Of a stretch of DNA of 64,000 bases, positions 33,167 to 42,500 are shown piece after piece (position 1 is the stretch's first letter; each line of letters opens with the position of its first letter). Position numbers and translations under genes: made by a program. The DNA comes from CAG-177 sp003514385 (GTDB lineage Bacteria; Bacillota; Clostridia; Oscillospirales; Acutalibacteraceae): assembly GCA_051920445.1 (NCBI GenBank), contig JBPPLN010000001.1, positions 124,001 through 188,000 on the forward strand. The letters run 5' to 3'. Under the pieces are notes generated by a model. That model worked only from the letters and a program-made list of their open reading frames with translations. It was not told where the DNA came from and ran no database searches.

Positions 33167-35128
33167 ATGGATAAATTTATTCTTCATTCCCAATACAAAC
33201 CCATGGGCGATCAGCCGCAGGCGATAGCCGAACTGACCGACGGAGTCAACAGGGGATTCACCGAACAGACTTTGCTCGGCGTTACAGGTTCCGGCAAAAC
33301 ATTCACAATGGCGAATGTCATTGCCAATCTCAATCGTCCGACGCTCATTCTCGCTCATAATAAAACGCTCGCGGCTCAGCTCTGTTCCGAGTTCCGCGAG
33401 TTTTTCCCTGAAAACGCAGTCGAGTATTTTGTTTCGTACTACGACTACTATCAGCCGGAGGCTTATATCCCCTCAACGGACACTTATATCGAAAAGGATT
33501 CCGCTATAAATGATGAAATAGACAAGCTCCGCCATTCCGCAACCTCTGCGCTCTCCGAACGGCGCGATGTTATAATTGTCGCCAGTGTGTCGTGCATATA
33601 CAGCTTAGGTGACCCTATTGACTACCGCAGCATGGTTATTTCGCTCCGCCCCGGAATGGAAAAGAGCCGCGATGCAGTTATAAACAAGCTCGTTGAAATA
33701 CAGTATGAGCGCAATGATATAAATTTCATCAGAAACAAGTTCCGCGTTCGCGGAGATGTGCTTGAGATATTCCCGGCGCAGTCGAGCGAAAACGCAATCA
33801 GAGTTGAATTTTTCGGCGACGAAGTTGACCGCATATCCGAGATAAACGCCCTGACAGGCGAGGTCAAGGGCGTGCTGTCCCATGTCGCAATATATCCCGC
33901 ATCCCACTATGTCGTTTCGCAGGAAAAGATGGAGCGCTCAATCAAAGAGATATATGATGAGATGACCGAGCGCGTCGCTCAGTTTGAGAGTCAGGGCAAG
34001 CTGCTCGAAGCTCAGCGCATAAAGCAGCGCACGGAATATGATATCGAGATGCTTCGCGAAACGGGATTTTGCAAGGGAATCGAGAACTATTCGAGAGTCA
34101 TGTCAGGGCGTGAACCGGGCTCTCCGCCTTTTACGCTGCTCGACTATTTTCCGAAGGATTTTCTGCTGTTTGTCGACGAATCCCATGTAACGCTCCCGCA
34201 GGTACGCGGAATGTACGGCGGCGACCGTTCAAGAAAAGATACGCTTGTTGAATTCGGCTTCCGCCTGCCGTCCGCATATGACAACAGACCGCTGACTTTC
34301 GACGAGTTCTATGAAAGGGTTGGTCAAAAAATATTTGTCAGCGCAACGCCCGGCGAGTTCGAACGCGAGACAAGTTCGCAGATTGCCGAACAGCTTATCC
34401 GTCCTACCGGTCTTGTCGATCCCTCGATTTCAGTCAGACCTACCGAGGGTCAGATAGACGATATTATATCCGAGATAAATATAAGAGTCGAGCGCAAAGA
34501 GCGCGTTCTTCTGACTACGCTCACAAAGAAGATGGCAGAGGATCTGACAGATTATCTCGAAGACCTCGGCATAAAAGTGCGCTATATGCATCACGATGTT
34601 GATACGATAGAGCGAATGGAAATTATCCGAGATCTGCGCCTCGGCGAGTTTGATGTGCTCGTCGGAATAAACCTGCTGCGAGAAGGATTGGATATTCCCG
34701 AGGTTTCGCTCGTTATAATTCTTGACGCCGACAAGGAGGGCTTCCTGCGCTCCGAAACATCGTTGATACAGACGATAGGACGCGCGGCGCGAAACGCGAA
34801 CGGCGAGGTTATCATGTATGCCGACTCCGTCACTCCGTCGATGGAGCGCGCAATAGTTGAGACCGAACGCAGACGCCAGAAGCAGATGGCATATAACGAA
34901 GAGCACGGAATTGTGCCCAAGACAATAATCAAAGGCGTTCGCGATGTTATCGAGATAACCAGCAAAAAGGACAAGGGCGAAAAGCCGATAAAGAAGATGA
35001 GCCGCAAGGAGCGCGAAGAGATGATAGTTCGCCTGACTGCGGAAATGAAAGCTGCGGCGAAAATACTTGAATTTGAGCACGCGGCATATCTTCGCGATAA
35101 GATAAACAAACTAAGAGAAGGAAAGTAA
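33167..35128 (+). CDS. uvrB: Excinuclease ABC subunit B
   Basis: A 653-residue UvrB of normal length. Walker A is GVTGSGKT (residues 38-45). The beta-hairpin region that probes damage is VSYYDYYQPEAYIPSTDTYI. DEAD-like Walker B is LLFVDESHVTLPQ. Helicase motifs V and VI follow (GINLLREGLDIPEVSLV and QTIGRAARNANG). The C-terminal UVR motif that binds UvrC is present (KILEFEHAAYLRDKINKL). UvrB receives damaged DNA from UvrA and recruits UvrC for incision. uvrA follows 15 bases later; uvrC is not in the window. Confidence 0.97.
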   Translation: MDKFILHSQYKPMGDQPQAIAELTDGVNRGFTEQTLLGVTGSGKTFTMANVIANLNRPTLILAHNKTLAAQLCSEFREFFPENAVEYFVSYYDYYQPEAYIPSTDTYIEKDSAINDEIDKLRHSATSALSERRDVIIVASVSCIYSLGDPIDYRSMVISLRPGMEKSRDAVINKLVEIQYERNDINFIRNKFRVRGDVLEIFPAQSSENAIRVEFFGDEVDRISEINALTGEVKGVLSHVAIYPASHYVVSQEKMERSIKEIYDEMTERVAQFESQGKLLEAQRIKQRTEYDIEMLRETGFCKGIENYSRVMSGREPGSPPFTLLDYFPKDFLLFVDESHVTLPQVRGMYGGDRSRKDTLVEFGFRLPSAYDNRPLTFDEFYERVGQKIFVSATPGEFERETSSQIAEQLIRPTGLVDPSISVRPTEGQIDDIISEINIRVERKERVLLTTLTKKMAEDLTDYLEDLGIKVRYMHHDVDTIERMEIIRDLRLGEFDVLVGINLLREGLDIPEVSLVIILDADKEGFLRSETSLIQTIGRAARNANGEVIMYADSVTPSMERAIVETERRRQKQMAYNEEHGIVPKTIIKGVRDVIEITSKKDKGEKPIKKMSRKEREEMIVRLTAEMKAAAKILEFEHAAYLRDKINKLREGK

Positions 35129-35143
35129 TCGGAGGCGATATTC

Positions 35144-37981
35144 TTGCCGCAGAAAAATATAATTGTAAAAGGCGCAAGGGAGCACAACTTGAAAAATGTC
35201 GATGTTGAAATACCGCGCGACAAGCTCGTGGTGTTCACGGGTCTTTCGGGTTCGGGAAAATCATCGCTGGCATTTGATACTATATACGCCGAGGGGCAGA
35301 GAAGATATGTCGAGTCCCTCTCGTCATACGCAAGACAGTTCCTCGGTCAGATGGAGAAGCCTCAGGTGGACTACATCGAGGGGCTTTCTCCCGCTATATC
35401 AATAGATCAGAAAACGACGTCAAAGAACCCGCGTTCGACCGTCGGAACGGTGACGGAAATATATGATTATCTGCGCCTGCTCTATGCACGCATAGGCATT
35501 CCGCACTGTCCCGTCTGCGGCAGAGAGATATCGAGGCAGACTGTTGACGATATCGTTGACAGCGTGCTCGAGCTGCCCGAGGGCACCAGAATTCAGGTCA
35601 TGGCACCTATTGCACGCGGTAAAAAGGGTCAATTCGTCAAGGAACTCGAAAGCGCGAAAAAGGACGGATATGTCCGCGTGCGCGTTGACGGAATAATATA
35701 TGACCTCAGTGAAAAAATCGAGCTGGACAAGAATAAAAAGCACAATATAGAAATTGTGGTCGACAGACTCGTTGTAAAAGAGAGCATTCGAAGCAGGCTT
35801 GCCGATTCCATTGAAACAGCAACAGGTCTTTCAAACGGCATTCTGCTTGTTGATGTAATAGACGGCGAAGAGAAGCTTTATTCTCTCGACTATGCCTGTC
35901 CGGAGCACGGAGTCAGCATTGAAGAGCTCGAACCGCGTATGTTCTCGTTCAACAACCCATTCGGCGCCTGCCCGACCTGCTCCGGACTCAGCGTATTCAT
36001 GAAGCCCGATCCCGATCTTATCGTGCCGGATAAAAATCTTTCGCTCAGACAGGGCGCGATAAAGGCGAGCGGCTGGAACAATGCCGACGGCGGCACGATA
36101 GCGCAGATGTACATGGAGGGTATTGCGAATAAATACAGCTTTACTCTCGACACTCCGTTTAAAGATATCCCTGCGGACGGCGTTGACGCTATAATGTACG
36201 GCACAAAAGGCGAGAAGCTCAAGCTCACGCGAAAAAATGAATATGGCACAGGCTCGTATATGACCGCGTTCGAGGGCATCTGCAACAATATTGAGCGCAG
36301 ATATAAAGAGACCACAAGCGACTGGTCCCGTGCCGAGCTTGAACAGTGTATGTCAACGGTAAAATGTCCCGAATGCCACGGAGCAAGGCTCAGAAAAGAG
36401 TCGCTGTGCGTCACCGTCGGCGGAATAAATATCGATGAATTTGCAAATAAATCTATTGTCAAAGCTATAGAATTTCTTGATTCGCTCACCCTGACCGACC
36501 GCGAGCAGATGATAGCGAAGCTTATAGTCAAGGAGATAAAGGACAGACTGACATTTTTGCGCAGCGTCGGCCTCGGTTATCTGACGCTTGCCCGCTCGTC
36601 TGCAAGCCTCTCCGGCGGCGAAAGCCAGAGAATACGCCTTGCAACTCAGATCGGCTCGTCGCTTGTCGGAGTTCTGTATATTCTCGACGAGCCGAGTATA
36701 GGTCTACATCAGCGCGACAACGAAAAGCTTCTGAATACTCTTCGCAACCTCAGGGATATCGGCAACACGCTTATAGTTGTCGAGCACGACGAGGACACGA
36801 TGCGCGCGGCGGACTACATTGTCGATGTCGGTCCGGGTGCGGGTATCCACGGCGGAAATATAGTCTGTACAGGCACGGCGGAAGATATAATGAACTGCAA
36901 GGAGTCGATAACCGGGCAGTATCTCAGCGGTCGCAAGAAGATTCCAGTTCCCGCAAAGCGCAGAAAAGGCAACGGAAAAAGCCTGAAAATAATCGGCGCA
37001 CGCGAAAACAATCTCAAAAATATAGATGCCGAAATTCCGCTCGGCGAGTTTGTGTGTATAACCGGCGTATCCGGTTCGGGCAAATCGTCGCTTATAAACG
37101 AGATACTGTATAAACGCCTTGTGACCGAACTCAACGGAGCGAAAAAAGTTGCGGGCGCGCATACGGATATCCTCGGAATTGACAATCTCGACAAGGTTAT
37201 CGCAATAGACCAGTCCCCGATAGGGCGTACTCCGCGCTCTAATCCGGCGACATATACAGGCGTGTTCAATGATATCCGCGACCTGTTCGCATCAACTGCC
37301 GAGGCAAAAGCGAGGGGATACAAAGCAAACAGATTCTCGTTCAATGTCAAAGGCGGACGCTGCGAGGCGTGCCAGGGCGACGGAATAGTGAAGATAGAGA
37401 TGCATTTCCTTGCTGATATTTATGTGCCCTGCGACGTCTGCAAGGGCGCGAGATACAACCGCGAAACACTCGAAGTCAAATACAAGGGCAAAAATATCTA
37501 TGATGTGCTTGAAATGACCGTTGAAGAGGGGCTTGAGTTCTTTTCAAGCATACCGAAGATAAAGCGCAAATTGCAAACCCTCTACGATGTCGGTCTCGGA
37601 TATGTCAAGATCGGTCAGCCTGCAACGACGCTTTCCGGCGGCGAGGCACAGCGCGTCAAGCTTTCAACCGAGCTTTCACGCCGCTCTACAGGAAAGACTG
37701 TTTATATTCTTGATGAGCCTACCACGGGTCTGCACACGGCCGATGTACACAAGCTCATCGAAGTGCTACACAGGCTTGTTGACAACGGAAATTCAGTCAT
37801 TGTTATCGAACACAACCTCGATGTCATAAAGACCGCCGACTGGATACTCGACCTCGGTCCCGAGGGCGGCGACGAGGGCGGCGAGATAATCGCACAGGGC
37901 ACTCCCGAGCAGGTTGCTGCAACCGAAGGCTCATACACCGGGCAATATCTCAAAAAGCTTCTGAACGATACGGAGGAATAA
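35144..37981 (+). CDS. uvrA: Excinuclease ABC subunit A
   Basis: A 945-residue UvrA with two ABC ATPase modules. Walker A motifs are GLSGSGKSS (from residue 33) and GVSGSGKSS (near 650). Signature motifs are SLSGGESQRIRLA and TLSGGEAQRVKL, and Walker B motifs are YILDEPSIGLH and YILDEPTTGLH. Zinc modules are seen at CPVCGREIS, at CPEC and in CEACQGDG with CDVCKGARY. It finds bulky DNA lesions and loads UvrB. The start is TTG, preceded by GGAGGCG. The DUF4091 gene follows after only four bases, perhaps by readthrough. Confidence 0.97.
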   Translation: MPQKNIIVKGAREHNLKNVDVEIPRDKLVVFTGLSGSGKSSLAFDTIYAEGQRRYVESLSSYARQFLGQMEKPQVDYIEGLSPAISIDQKTTSKNPRSTVGTVTEIYDYLRLLYARIGIPHCPVCGREISRQTVDDIVDSVLELPEGTRIQVMAPIARGKKGQFVKELESAKKDGYVRVRVDGIIYDLSEKIELDKNKKHNIEIVVDRLVVKESIRSRLADSIETATGLSNGILLVDVIDGEEKLYSLDYACPEHGVSIEELEPRMFSFNNPFGACPTCSGLSVFMKPDPDLIVPDKNLSLRQGAIKASGWNNADGGTIAQMYMEGIANKYSFTLDTPFKDIPADGVDAIMYGTKGEKLKLTRKNEYGTGSYMTAFEGICNNIERRYKETTSDWSRAELEQCMSTVKCPECHGARLRKESLCVTVGGINIDEFANKSIVKAIEFLDSLTLTDREQMIAKLIVKEIKDRLTFLRSVGLGYLTLARSSASLSGGESQRIRLATQIGSSLVGVLYILDEPSIGLHQRDNEKLLNTLRNLRDIGNTLIVVEHDEDTMRAADYIVDVGPGAGIHGGNIVCTGTAEDIMNCKESITGQYLSGRKKIPVPAKRRKGNGKSLKIIGARENNLKNIDAEIPLGEFVCITGVSGSGKSSLINEILYKRLVTELNGAKKVAGAHTDILGIDNLDKVIAIDQSPIGRTPRSNPATYTGVFNDIRDLFASTAEAKARGYKANRFSFNVKGGRCEACQGDGIVKIEMHFLADIYVPCDVCKGARYNRETLEVKYKGKNIYDVLEMTVEEGLEFFSSIPKIKRKLQTLYDVGLGYVKIGQPATTLSGGEAQRVKLSTELSRRSTGKTVYILDEPTTGLHTADVHKLIEVLHRLVDNGNSVIVIEHNLDVIKTADWILDLGPEGGDEGGEIIAQGTPEQVAATEGSYTGQYLKKLLNDTEE

Positions 37982-37985
37982 CAGA

Positions 37986-39605
37986 ATGATAACTTCACGA
38001 ACCGTCAGTTCTCTTGAAAAGATTTTTCATGATTCCGAGCCAACCTGCGCGTCACTCTCGGAGATGTCTATGCTCGGCAACGAGCGCGCATCATTCCAGC
38101 TCGCGTATTTCTCCGACGAGGACACACAGTGCGGGATATCCGTATCCGGCTGGAAGCCCGAGAATATAAAAATATACAAAGTTGTTGAGATAAATTCAGA
38201 TCTTCCGGCTTTTGAGGACTCGGATTTCTATTTTCTCCGGAAAACTCCCGGGCTCTATCCTGATATGCTTGAGCCTGTTGAAGACAATTCATTTTTCGCG
38301 GAGAGCGGACATTACGGAAGCTTATGGATTGAACTTGATGCGTCCGGCGAATCAGCGGGCAGACATGATATTTTTATCACGGTTTCAAAAGGCAAAGAGA
38401 CCGTCACGAATGTTATCACAGTCGATGTTATCGCCGCAAAGCTTCCCGAACAGGCGCTTATGTGCACCATGTGGTTCCACTGTGACTGCCTTGCGACATA
38501 TTATAAAGTCGATGTTTTCAGCGAAGAGCATTGGAATATAATCGAAAACTATGTCAGAAATGCCGCGAATCACGGAATCAATTTTATTCTAACTCCGCTT
38601 TTCACTCCGCCGCTTGATACCGAAGTCGGGGGAGAGAGACCGACCGTTCAGCTTGTCGATGTCAAAAAGACCAAAGATGGATACGAGTTCGGCTTCGACA
38701 AACTCGATCGATGGATAGATATGTGCAGACGCTGCGGAATTAAATATTTCGAGATGTCGCATCTGTTCACCCAGTGGGGTGCGGAGCACGCGCCGAAGAT
38801 AGTCGCCGAAGTTGACGGAGAAAAAAAGCGCATCTTCGGTTGGGAAACCGATGCTGACAGCGAAAAATACCGCGACTTCCTGCGCCGTTTTGCCGCGGCT
38901 CTGACCGCTTTTATCGACAGAAAGGGTATAAGAAACTTCTGCCGCTTCCACGTGTCTGATGAGCCGTCATTGGAGCAGTATGAAGTATATAAAAAGCGCG
39001 CCGATCTGATAGCGGAGATATTCCCGGGCTTTAAAGTCATAGACGCGCTTTCGGATATTGAATTTTTTGACAAGGGCGCTGTGAAATATCCTATTCCGTC
39101 CGAAGATCATGTTGAAGACTTTGTCGGCAAAGTCGATGAATTCTGGACATATTACTGCTGCGGTCAGCACAACAAGAATGTCCCGAACAGATTCTTTGCA
39201 ATGCCGTCGGCGCGAAACCGTATTCTCGGCACTCTGCTTTATAAGTACAATGCAACCGGCTTCCTCCAGTGGGGCTATAACTATTGGTATTCGCAGTTTT
39301 CAAAGCATGAGATAGACCCGTTCACCGTGACCGATGCAGGCAAGGCGTTCCCGTCTGGCGATGCGTTTGTTGTTTATCCCGGCGAAGACGGGCAGCCGAT
39401 TAACTCGCTCAGGTTCAAAGTATTCTATGACGGACTCCAGGATCTTGCCGCGATGCGTCTGCTCGAAAGCCTTGTCGGGCGCGAAAAGGCGCTTGAAATC
39501 GCGATTCAGGATGACGAACTCACTTTCCAGAAATATCCGCACGGCAGCAGCTATCTCCTGGCTCTCAGAGGGCGCGTGAACAAAGCTATAAAAGAGAATA
39601 TATGA
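37986..39605 (+). CDS. DUF4091 (GH123-like) carbohydrate-active protein
   Basis: A 539-residue protein with an N-terminal beta-rich domain (to about residue 160) and a TIM-barrel-like domain. The C-terminal part carries the DUF4091 signature DPFTVTDAG, FPSGDAFVVYPGEDG and SLRFKVFYDGLQDLA. HVSDEPS (about residue 322) supplies an acidic pair placed like the catalytic residues of related GH123-type hexosaminidases. No signal peptide, so it would act on imported sugars. Its ATG follows CGGAGGAATAAC. It is downstream of uvrA but functionally fits the GPH transporter gene that converges on it. Confidence 0.78.
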   Translation: MITSRTVSSLEKIFHDSEPTCASLSEMSMLGNERASFQLAYFSDEDTQCGISVSGWKPENIKIYKVVEINSDLPAFEDSDFYFLRKTPGLYPDMLEPVEDNSFFAESGHYGSLWIELDASGESAGRHDIFITVSKGKETVTNVITVDVIAAKLPEQALMCTMWFHCDCLATYYKVDVFSEEHWNIIENYVRNAANHGINFILTPLFTPPLDTEVGGERPTVQLVDVKKTKDGYEFGFDKLDRWIDMCRRCGIKYFEMSHLFTQWGAEHAPKIVAEVDGEKKRIFGWETDADSEKYRDFLRRFAAALTAFIDRKGIRNFCRFHVSDEPSLEQYEVYKKRADLIAEIFPGFKVIDALSDIEFFDKGAVKYPIPSEDHVEDFVGKVDEFWTYYCCGQHNKNVPNRFFAMPSARNRILGTLLYKYNATGFLQWGYNYWYSQFSKHEIDPFTVTDAGKAFPSGDAFVVYPGEDGQPINSLRFKVFYDGLQDLAAMRLLESLVGREKALEIAIQDDELTFQKYPHGSSYLLALRGRVNKAIKENI

Positions 39606-39608
39606 AAA

Positions 39609-39646
39609 ATCACCGCGACCAGTAACAAGGCCGCGGTGATATATTT
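39609..39646. terminator. Bidirectional terminator between the DUF4091 and GPH genes
   Basis: A 9-base-pair stem (ATCACCGCG and CGCGGTGAT). It is followed by ATATTTTT on the plus strand and by TTTTTCAT on the minus strand. Confidence 0.8.
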
Positions 39647-39653
39647 TTATCTC

Positions 39654-41078
39654 TTATTCTTCTTCGGATTTTGCTTTTCTGTTCATAATGAACTCGTTTA
39701 CTTTGTCGGACAGCTCGCCGTGAAGCTTATACTTTTTTGTGAAAATGATGAGCGAAAGTACAACAAAAATCGGCGGGATGATGAACATCATTGTGGAAAT
39801 GGTGTTCTTTGTGAGCTCTGTCTGAACAGGGAGAGTCGCATCATAGTGGGAGAACTGAAGTCCGAGGGCTATGACTATCGACTGTATGGTATATGCGAGC
39901 TTCTGAAGGAATCCTTTCATCGAGAAAACGATGGACTCCGAGCGGTAGCCAAGGCTGTATTCGCCGTAATCAACGATATCGGCGAGCATAACGGTCTGCG
40001 AAACGAAGATGCATCCAATGCCCATGCAGCCTATAAGCGCAAAAACAGCAAACGGAATGAACATCTTTGCGTTCGACGCGAGAAGCACGGGACCGAACAG
40101 GAACATTCCGAGATAGCCTATAACGGTCATGCACATCGCGCCCTGAATGACCTTGCGGCGTGTGAACTTCTTCGAAAGCACCGGGAGCAGGAACAAGCCG
40201 AGAGCCTGACCTACGCCGCCGATTGCCGCGAAATAAGAGAGCAGCGATTTGTTGCCCATGACATTATCAAAGAAGTAGATGCCCATTGCGTTGGTTATGT
40301 ACCAGCCGGTGTTAAAGAGCAAGGCGGTGAGCATGAAAATGAGCAGCTGATCGTTCGATTTGACGGTTTTAAAAGCTTTTGCAAGCGTGAACTTCTCTTT
40401 CGGAGGCACTGAACCGCGCTCTCTTGTGGTGGTGACAGTGATAAACGCGCCGATAATAAGCACGATACCTGCTATCATAGCCCAGCGGCTGTAGCCGACG
40501 GAATCGTTGCCCTTGCCGAGCATCGCGACCATCTGAACGGTGAACACACTGACTATTATCTGACCGAAGCCCGAGAAAAATCTCGGAATGGCTGAGACGA
40601 CATTTCTCTTCTGCGGGTCGCTCGTCAACGCGGGAACCATCGACCAGTAGGGAATATCTATCATCGTGTTTGTCATGCCCCAGAGAACATACATAACAGC
40701 GGCATAGATATAGAGCTTTATGTTTATGAAATCTCTGCTGACCTCAAATCCGGGATTGGTGAAGAGGAAGGTCAGCGCAACTGCATTTAGTACGGCGCCG
40801 CACATTATCCACGGACGGAACTTGCCGAACTTAGACTTCGTGTTGTCAACGATCGTGCCCATCATCGGGTCGTTGATGCCATCCCATATACGCGCGAGAG
40901 TCGGCACGATAAGCAGGAAAGTTGCATTGAGCAAAAGAACATCGGTTAAATACTTTGTAAGGAACGAGTTGAACAGACCGTAGCTCAGATCCATTCCGAT
41001 AGCGCCCACGCCGAAACCGAGATATCCGAATATCCATGATATCCCGCCGGAGCTGCGCTTGGCTTTTTTCTCTTTCAT
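39654..41078 (-). CDS. GPH-family (MelB-like) sugar:cation symporter
   Basis: A 474-residue transporter with about 12 membrane segments. GPH features are YGLFNSFLTKYLTDVLLL near the N-terminus, LARIWDGINDPMMGTIVDNT with the conserved Asp residues of cation sites, and a central loop before ERGSVPPKEKF. A later segment is CIFVSQTVMLADIVDYGEY. The family imports glycosides, pentosides or glucuronides with sodium or proton. It converges with the DUF4091 protein and shares its terminator, so it may feed that enzyme (inference). It has its own promoter. Confidence 0.9.
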   Translation of the reverse strand: MKEKKAKRSSGGISWIFGYLGFGVGAIGMDLSYGLFNSFLTKYLTDVLLLNATFLLIVPTLARIWDGINDPMMGTIVDNTKSKFGKFRPWIMCGAVLNAVALTFLFTNPGFEVSRDFINIKLYIYAAVMYVLWGMTNTMIDIPYWSMVPALTSDPQKRNVVSAIPRFFSGFGQIIVSVFTVQMVAMLGKGNDSVGYSRWAMIAGIVLIIGAFITVTTTRERGSVPPKEKFTLAKAFKTVKSNDQLLIFMLTALLFNTGWYITNAMGIYFFDNVMGNKSLLSYFAAIGGVGQALGLFLLPVLSKKFTRRKVIQGAMCMTVIGYLGMFLFGPVLLASNAKMFIPFAVFALIGCMGIGCIFVSQTVMLADIVDYGEYSLGYRSESIVFSMKGFLQKLAYTIQSIVIALGLQFSHYDATLPVQTELTKNTISTMMFIIPPIFVVLSLIIFTKKYKLHGELSDKVNEFIMNRKAKSEEE

Positions 41079-41109
41079 TGATTCACATCCTCATAAAGGT
41101 TATAAGATA

Positions 41110-41138
41110 ATATTAATTCAAACTAAAGCTTCCGTCAA
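41110..41138 (-). promoter_or_regulatory. Promoter of the GPH symporter gene
   Basis: On the minus strand TTGACG (41133-41138) and TAATAT (41110-41115) are spaced by 17 bases. Confidence 0.7.
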
Positions 41139-41215
41139 GCCGAAAAAGACAAAATGCATTGAAAAATCGCGGTTTTGATGGTAATATATAGTCAGAACCT
41201 AAAAGGAGACGCTGT

Positions 41216-41328
41216 ATGCAAGCTATAGACGAAAGGCTTCAAGAATATGTAGCTGATATAATAATTCCGCAAATGCTTTAAATGAGTTTTTCAACAAATA
41301 CTATGAAAACGAAAGGGGAACGGAATAA
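41216..41328 (+). pseudogene. Possible frameshifted small ORF before the phosphoesterase
   Basis: An ATG at 41216 with a good AAAAGGAG site opens a frame reading MQAIDERLQEYVADIIIPQML and then stops at 41281. The -1 frame continues at once as LNEFFNKYYENERGTE and ends in a TAA (41326-41328) that overlaps the phosphoesterase ATG as TAATG. Joined, they would make a protein of about 37 residues, translationally coupled to the next gene. Either a one-base loss has broken a small gene, or the base call near the TTTAAA run is wrong, or the continuity is chance. No homologue is recognised. Confidence 0.4.
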
Positions 41329-42452
41329 TGCTCAGATTCAACTCCGACCATAAATTCAAGATAATGCAGATAGCCGACACGCAGGAGATTCCCGCTGTGT
41401 CGCCCGACACACTGAGTCTTATAAACAATGCGCTTGACCGCGAAAAGCCCGACCTTGTTATCTTCACTGGCGATCAGATAAAGGGCTATTCAAAGAAGTT
41501 CAAAAAAGATCCTGCAATAATTGAGAGCACCATAGATATTCTCGTTGAGCCGATTGCAAAGAGAAACATTCCGTTTATGGTGACCTACGGCAATCACGAC
41601 GCGCAGTGCGGCGTTGATAATCGCGGTCAGTACAAGTTCTACGCGAAGTACGACAATTTTATAAGCGGCGATCTTAGAAATGCCGACGATGTCGGAACGG
41701 CTGATATTCAAATATATTCGAGCACCGAAGACAAGCCTGTGTTTGAGTTATATATAATCGACTCCCACGGCAAGGCAAAGGACGGAGCAGGATACGCGCC
41801 CGTCGACAAAAAGCAAATAGAATGGTATGTCTCGCGCCGCGAACAGCTCAAAGCCGAAAACGGAGACTATCTGCCGTCGCTCGTGTTTCAGCACATCCCC
41901 GTGCCGGAGTTTTTCAATGTTATAAAGAAAGTGCCCAAGGGCACTAAGGGCGCAGTCCCGGCATACGGAGCGCATGAAAATGAGTATTTTGTGCTCAATG
42001 ATGAAACTGTCGCCGAAGGCGGATTCATGCTCGAATCGCCCGCTTCTCCCGATGTAAACACCGGCGAATTTGAGGCGATGAGCGAAAAGGGCGATGTCCT
42101 CGGCATATATGTCGGTCACGATCACAACAACAGCTTTGTCGTAAAATACAAAGGCGTTGATCTCGGATATACTCAGGGCGCGGGATTCAATGTGTACGGT
42201 CCAGGCGAAAACAGGGGAGTGCGAATCTTTGAGCTCGATGAGACCGCACCTCGCGAATACAAAACCTATACCGCGACGTTCAAAGAACTTTGCGGAACAA
42301 AGATAAAGACCCCTGTCAAGGAGTTTATCTATAAGCACGCGCCGACCAGCCCACGCGCTGTCAAGCCGATACTAATAAAGGTCGGCATCGGCATTGCCGC
42401 AATTGCAGCTGTTTACGCCGCATATAAGTTCTTCACAGGTTTCAATATATAA
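41328..42452 (+). CDS. Metallophosphoesterase with C-terminal membrane anchor
   Basis: A 374-residue calcineurin-like phosphoesterase (similar to the yeast Dcr2/phosphatase-like group). Metal motifs are KIMQIADTQ (D-x-Q in place of D-x-H), IFTGDQIKG, MVTYGNHDAQ, VFQHIPVPEF and YVGHDHNNSF. The last 25 residues (VGIGIAAIAAVYAAYKFFTG) form a hydrophobic helix. There is no N-terminal signal, so the catalytic domain is probably cytoplasmic and tail-anchored, or the helix is structural. The substrate is unknown. A terminator follows. Confidence 0.83.
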   Translation: MLRFNSDHKFKIMQIADTQEIPAVSPDTLSLINNALDREKPDLVIFTGDQIKGYSKKFKKDPAIIESTIDILVEPIAKRNIPFMVTYGNHDAQCGVDNRGQYKFYAKYDNFISGDLRNADDVGTADIQIYSSTEDKPVFELYIIDSHGKAKDGAGYAPVDKKQIEWYVSRREQLKAENGDYLPSLVFQHIPVPEFFNVIKKVPKGTKGAVPAYGAHENEYFVLNDETVAEGGFMLESPASPDVNTGEFEAMSEKGDVLGIYVGHDHNNSFVVKYKGVDLGYTQGAGFNVYGPGENRGVRIFELDETAPREYKTYTATFKELCGTKIKTPVKEFIYKHAPTSPRAVKPILIKVGIGIAAIAAVYAAYKFFTGFNI

Positions 42453-42462
42453 ACAAAAAAGT

Positions 42463-42500
42463 ACAGCACCGCATTGGAAATTCCGCGGTGCTGTTTCTTT
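42463..42500 (+). terminator. Terminator after the tail-anchored phosphoesterase
   Basis: A 10-base-pair stem (ACAGCACCGC and GCGGTGCTGT) with a 12-base loop and TTTCTTTATTTT. The minus strand also has a T run after the stem, so it may serve the convergent gene too. Confidence 0.8.

Noticed and set aside
39636..40412. 258-codon plus-strand open frame
   Set aside because: Antisense to the GPH symporter, whose membrane segments and motifs are clear.
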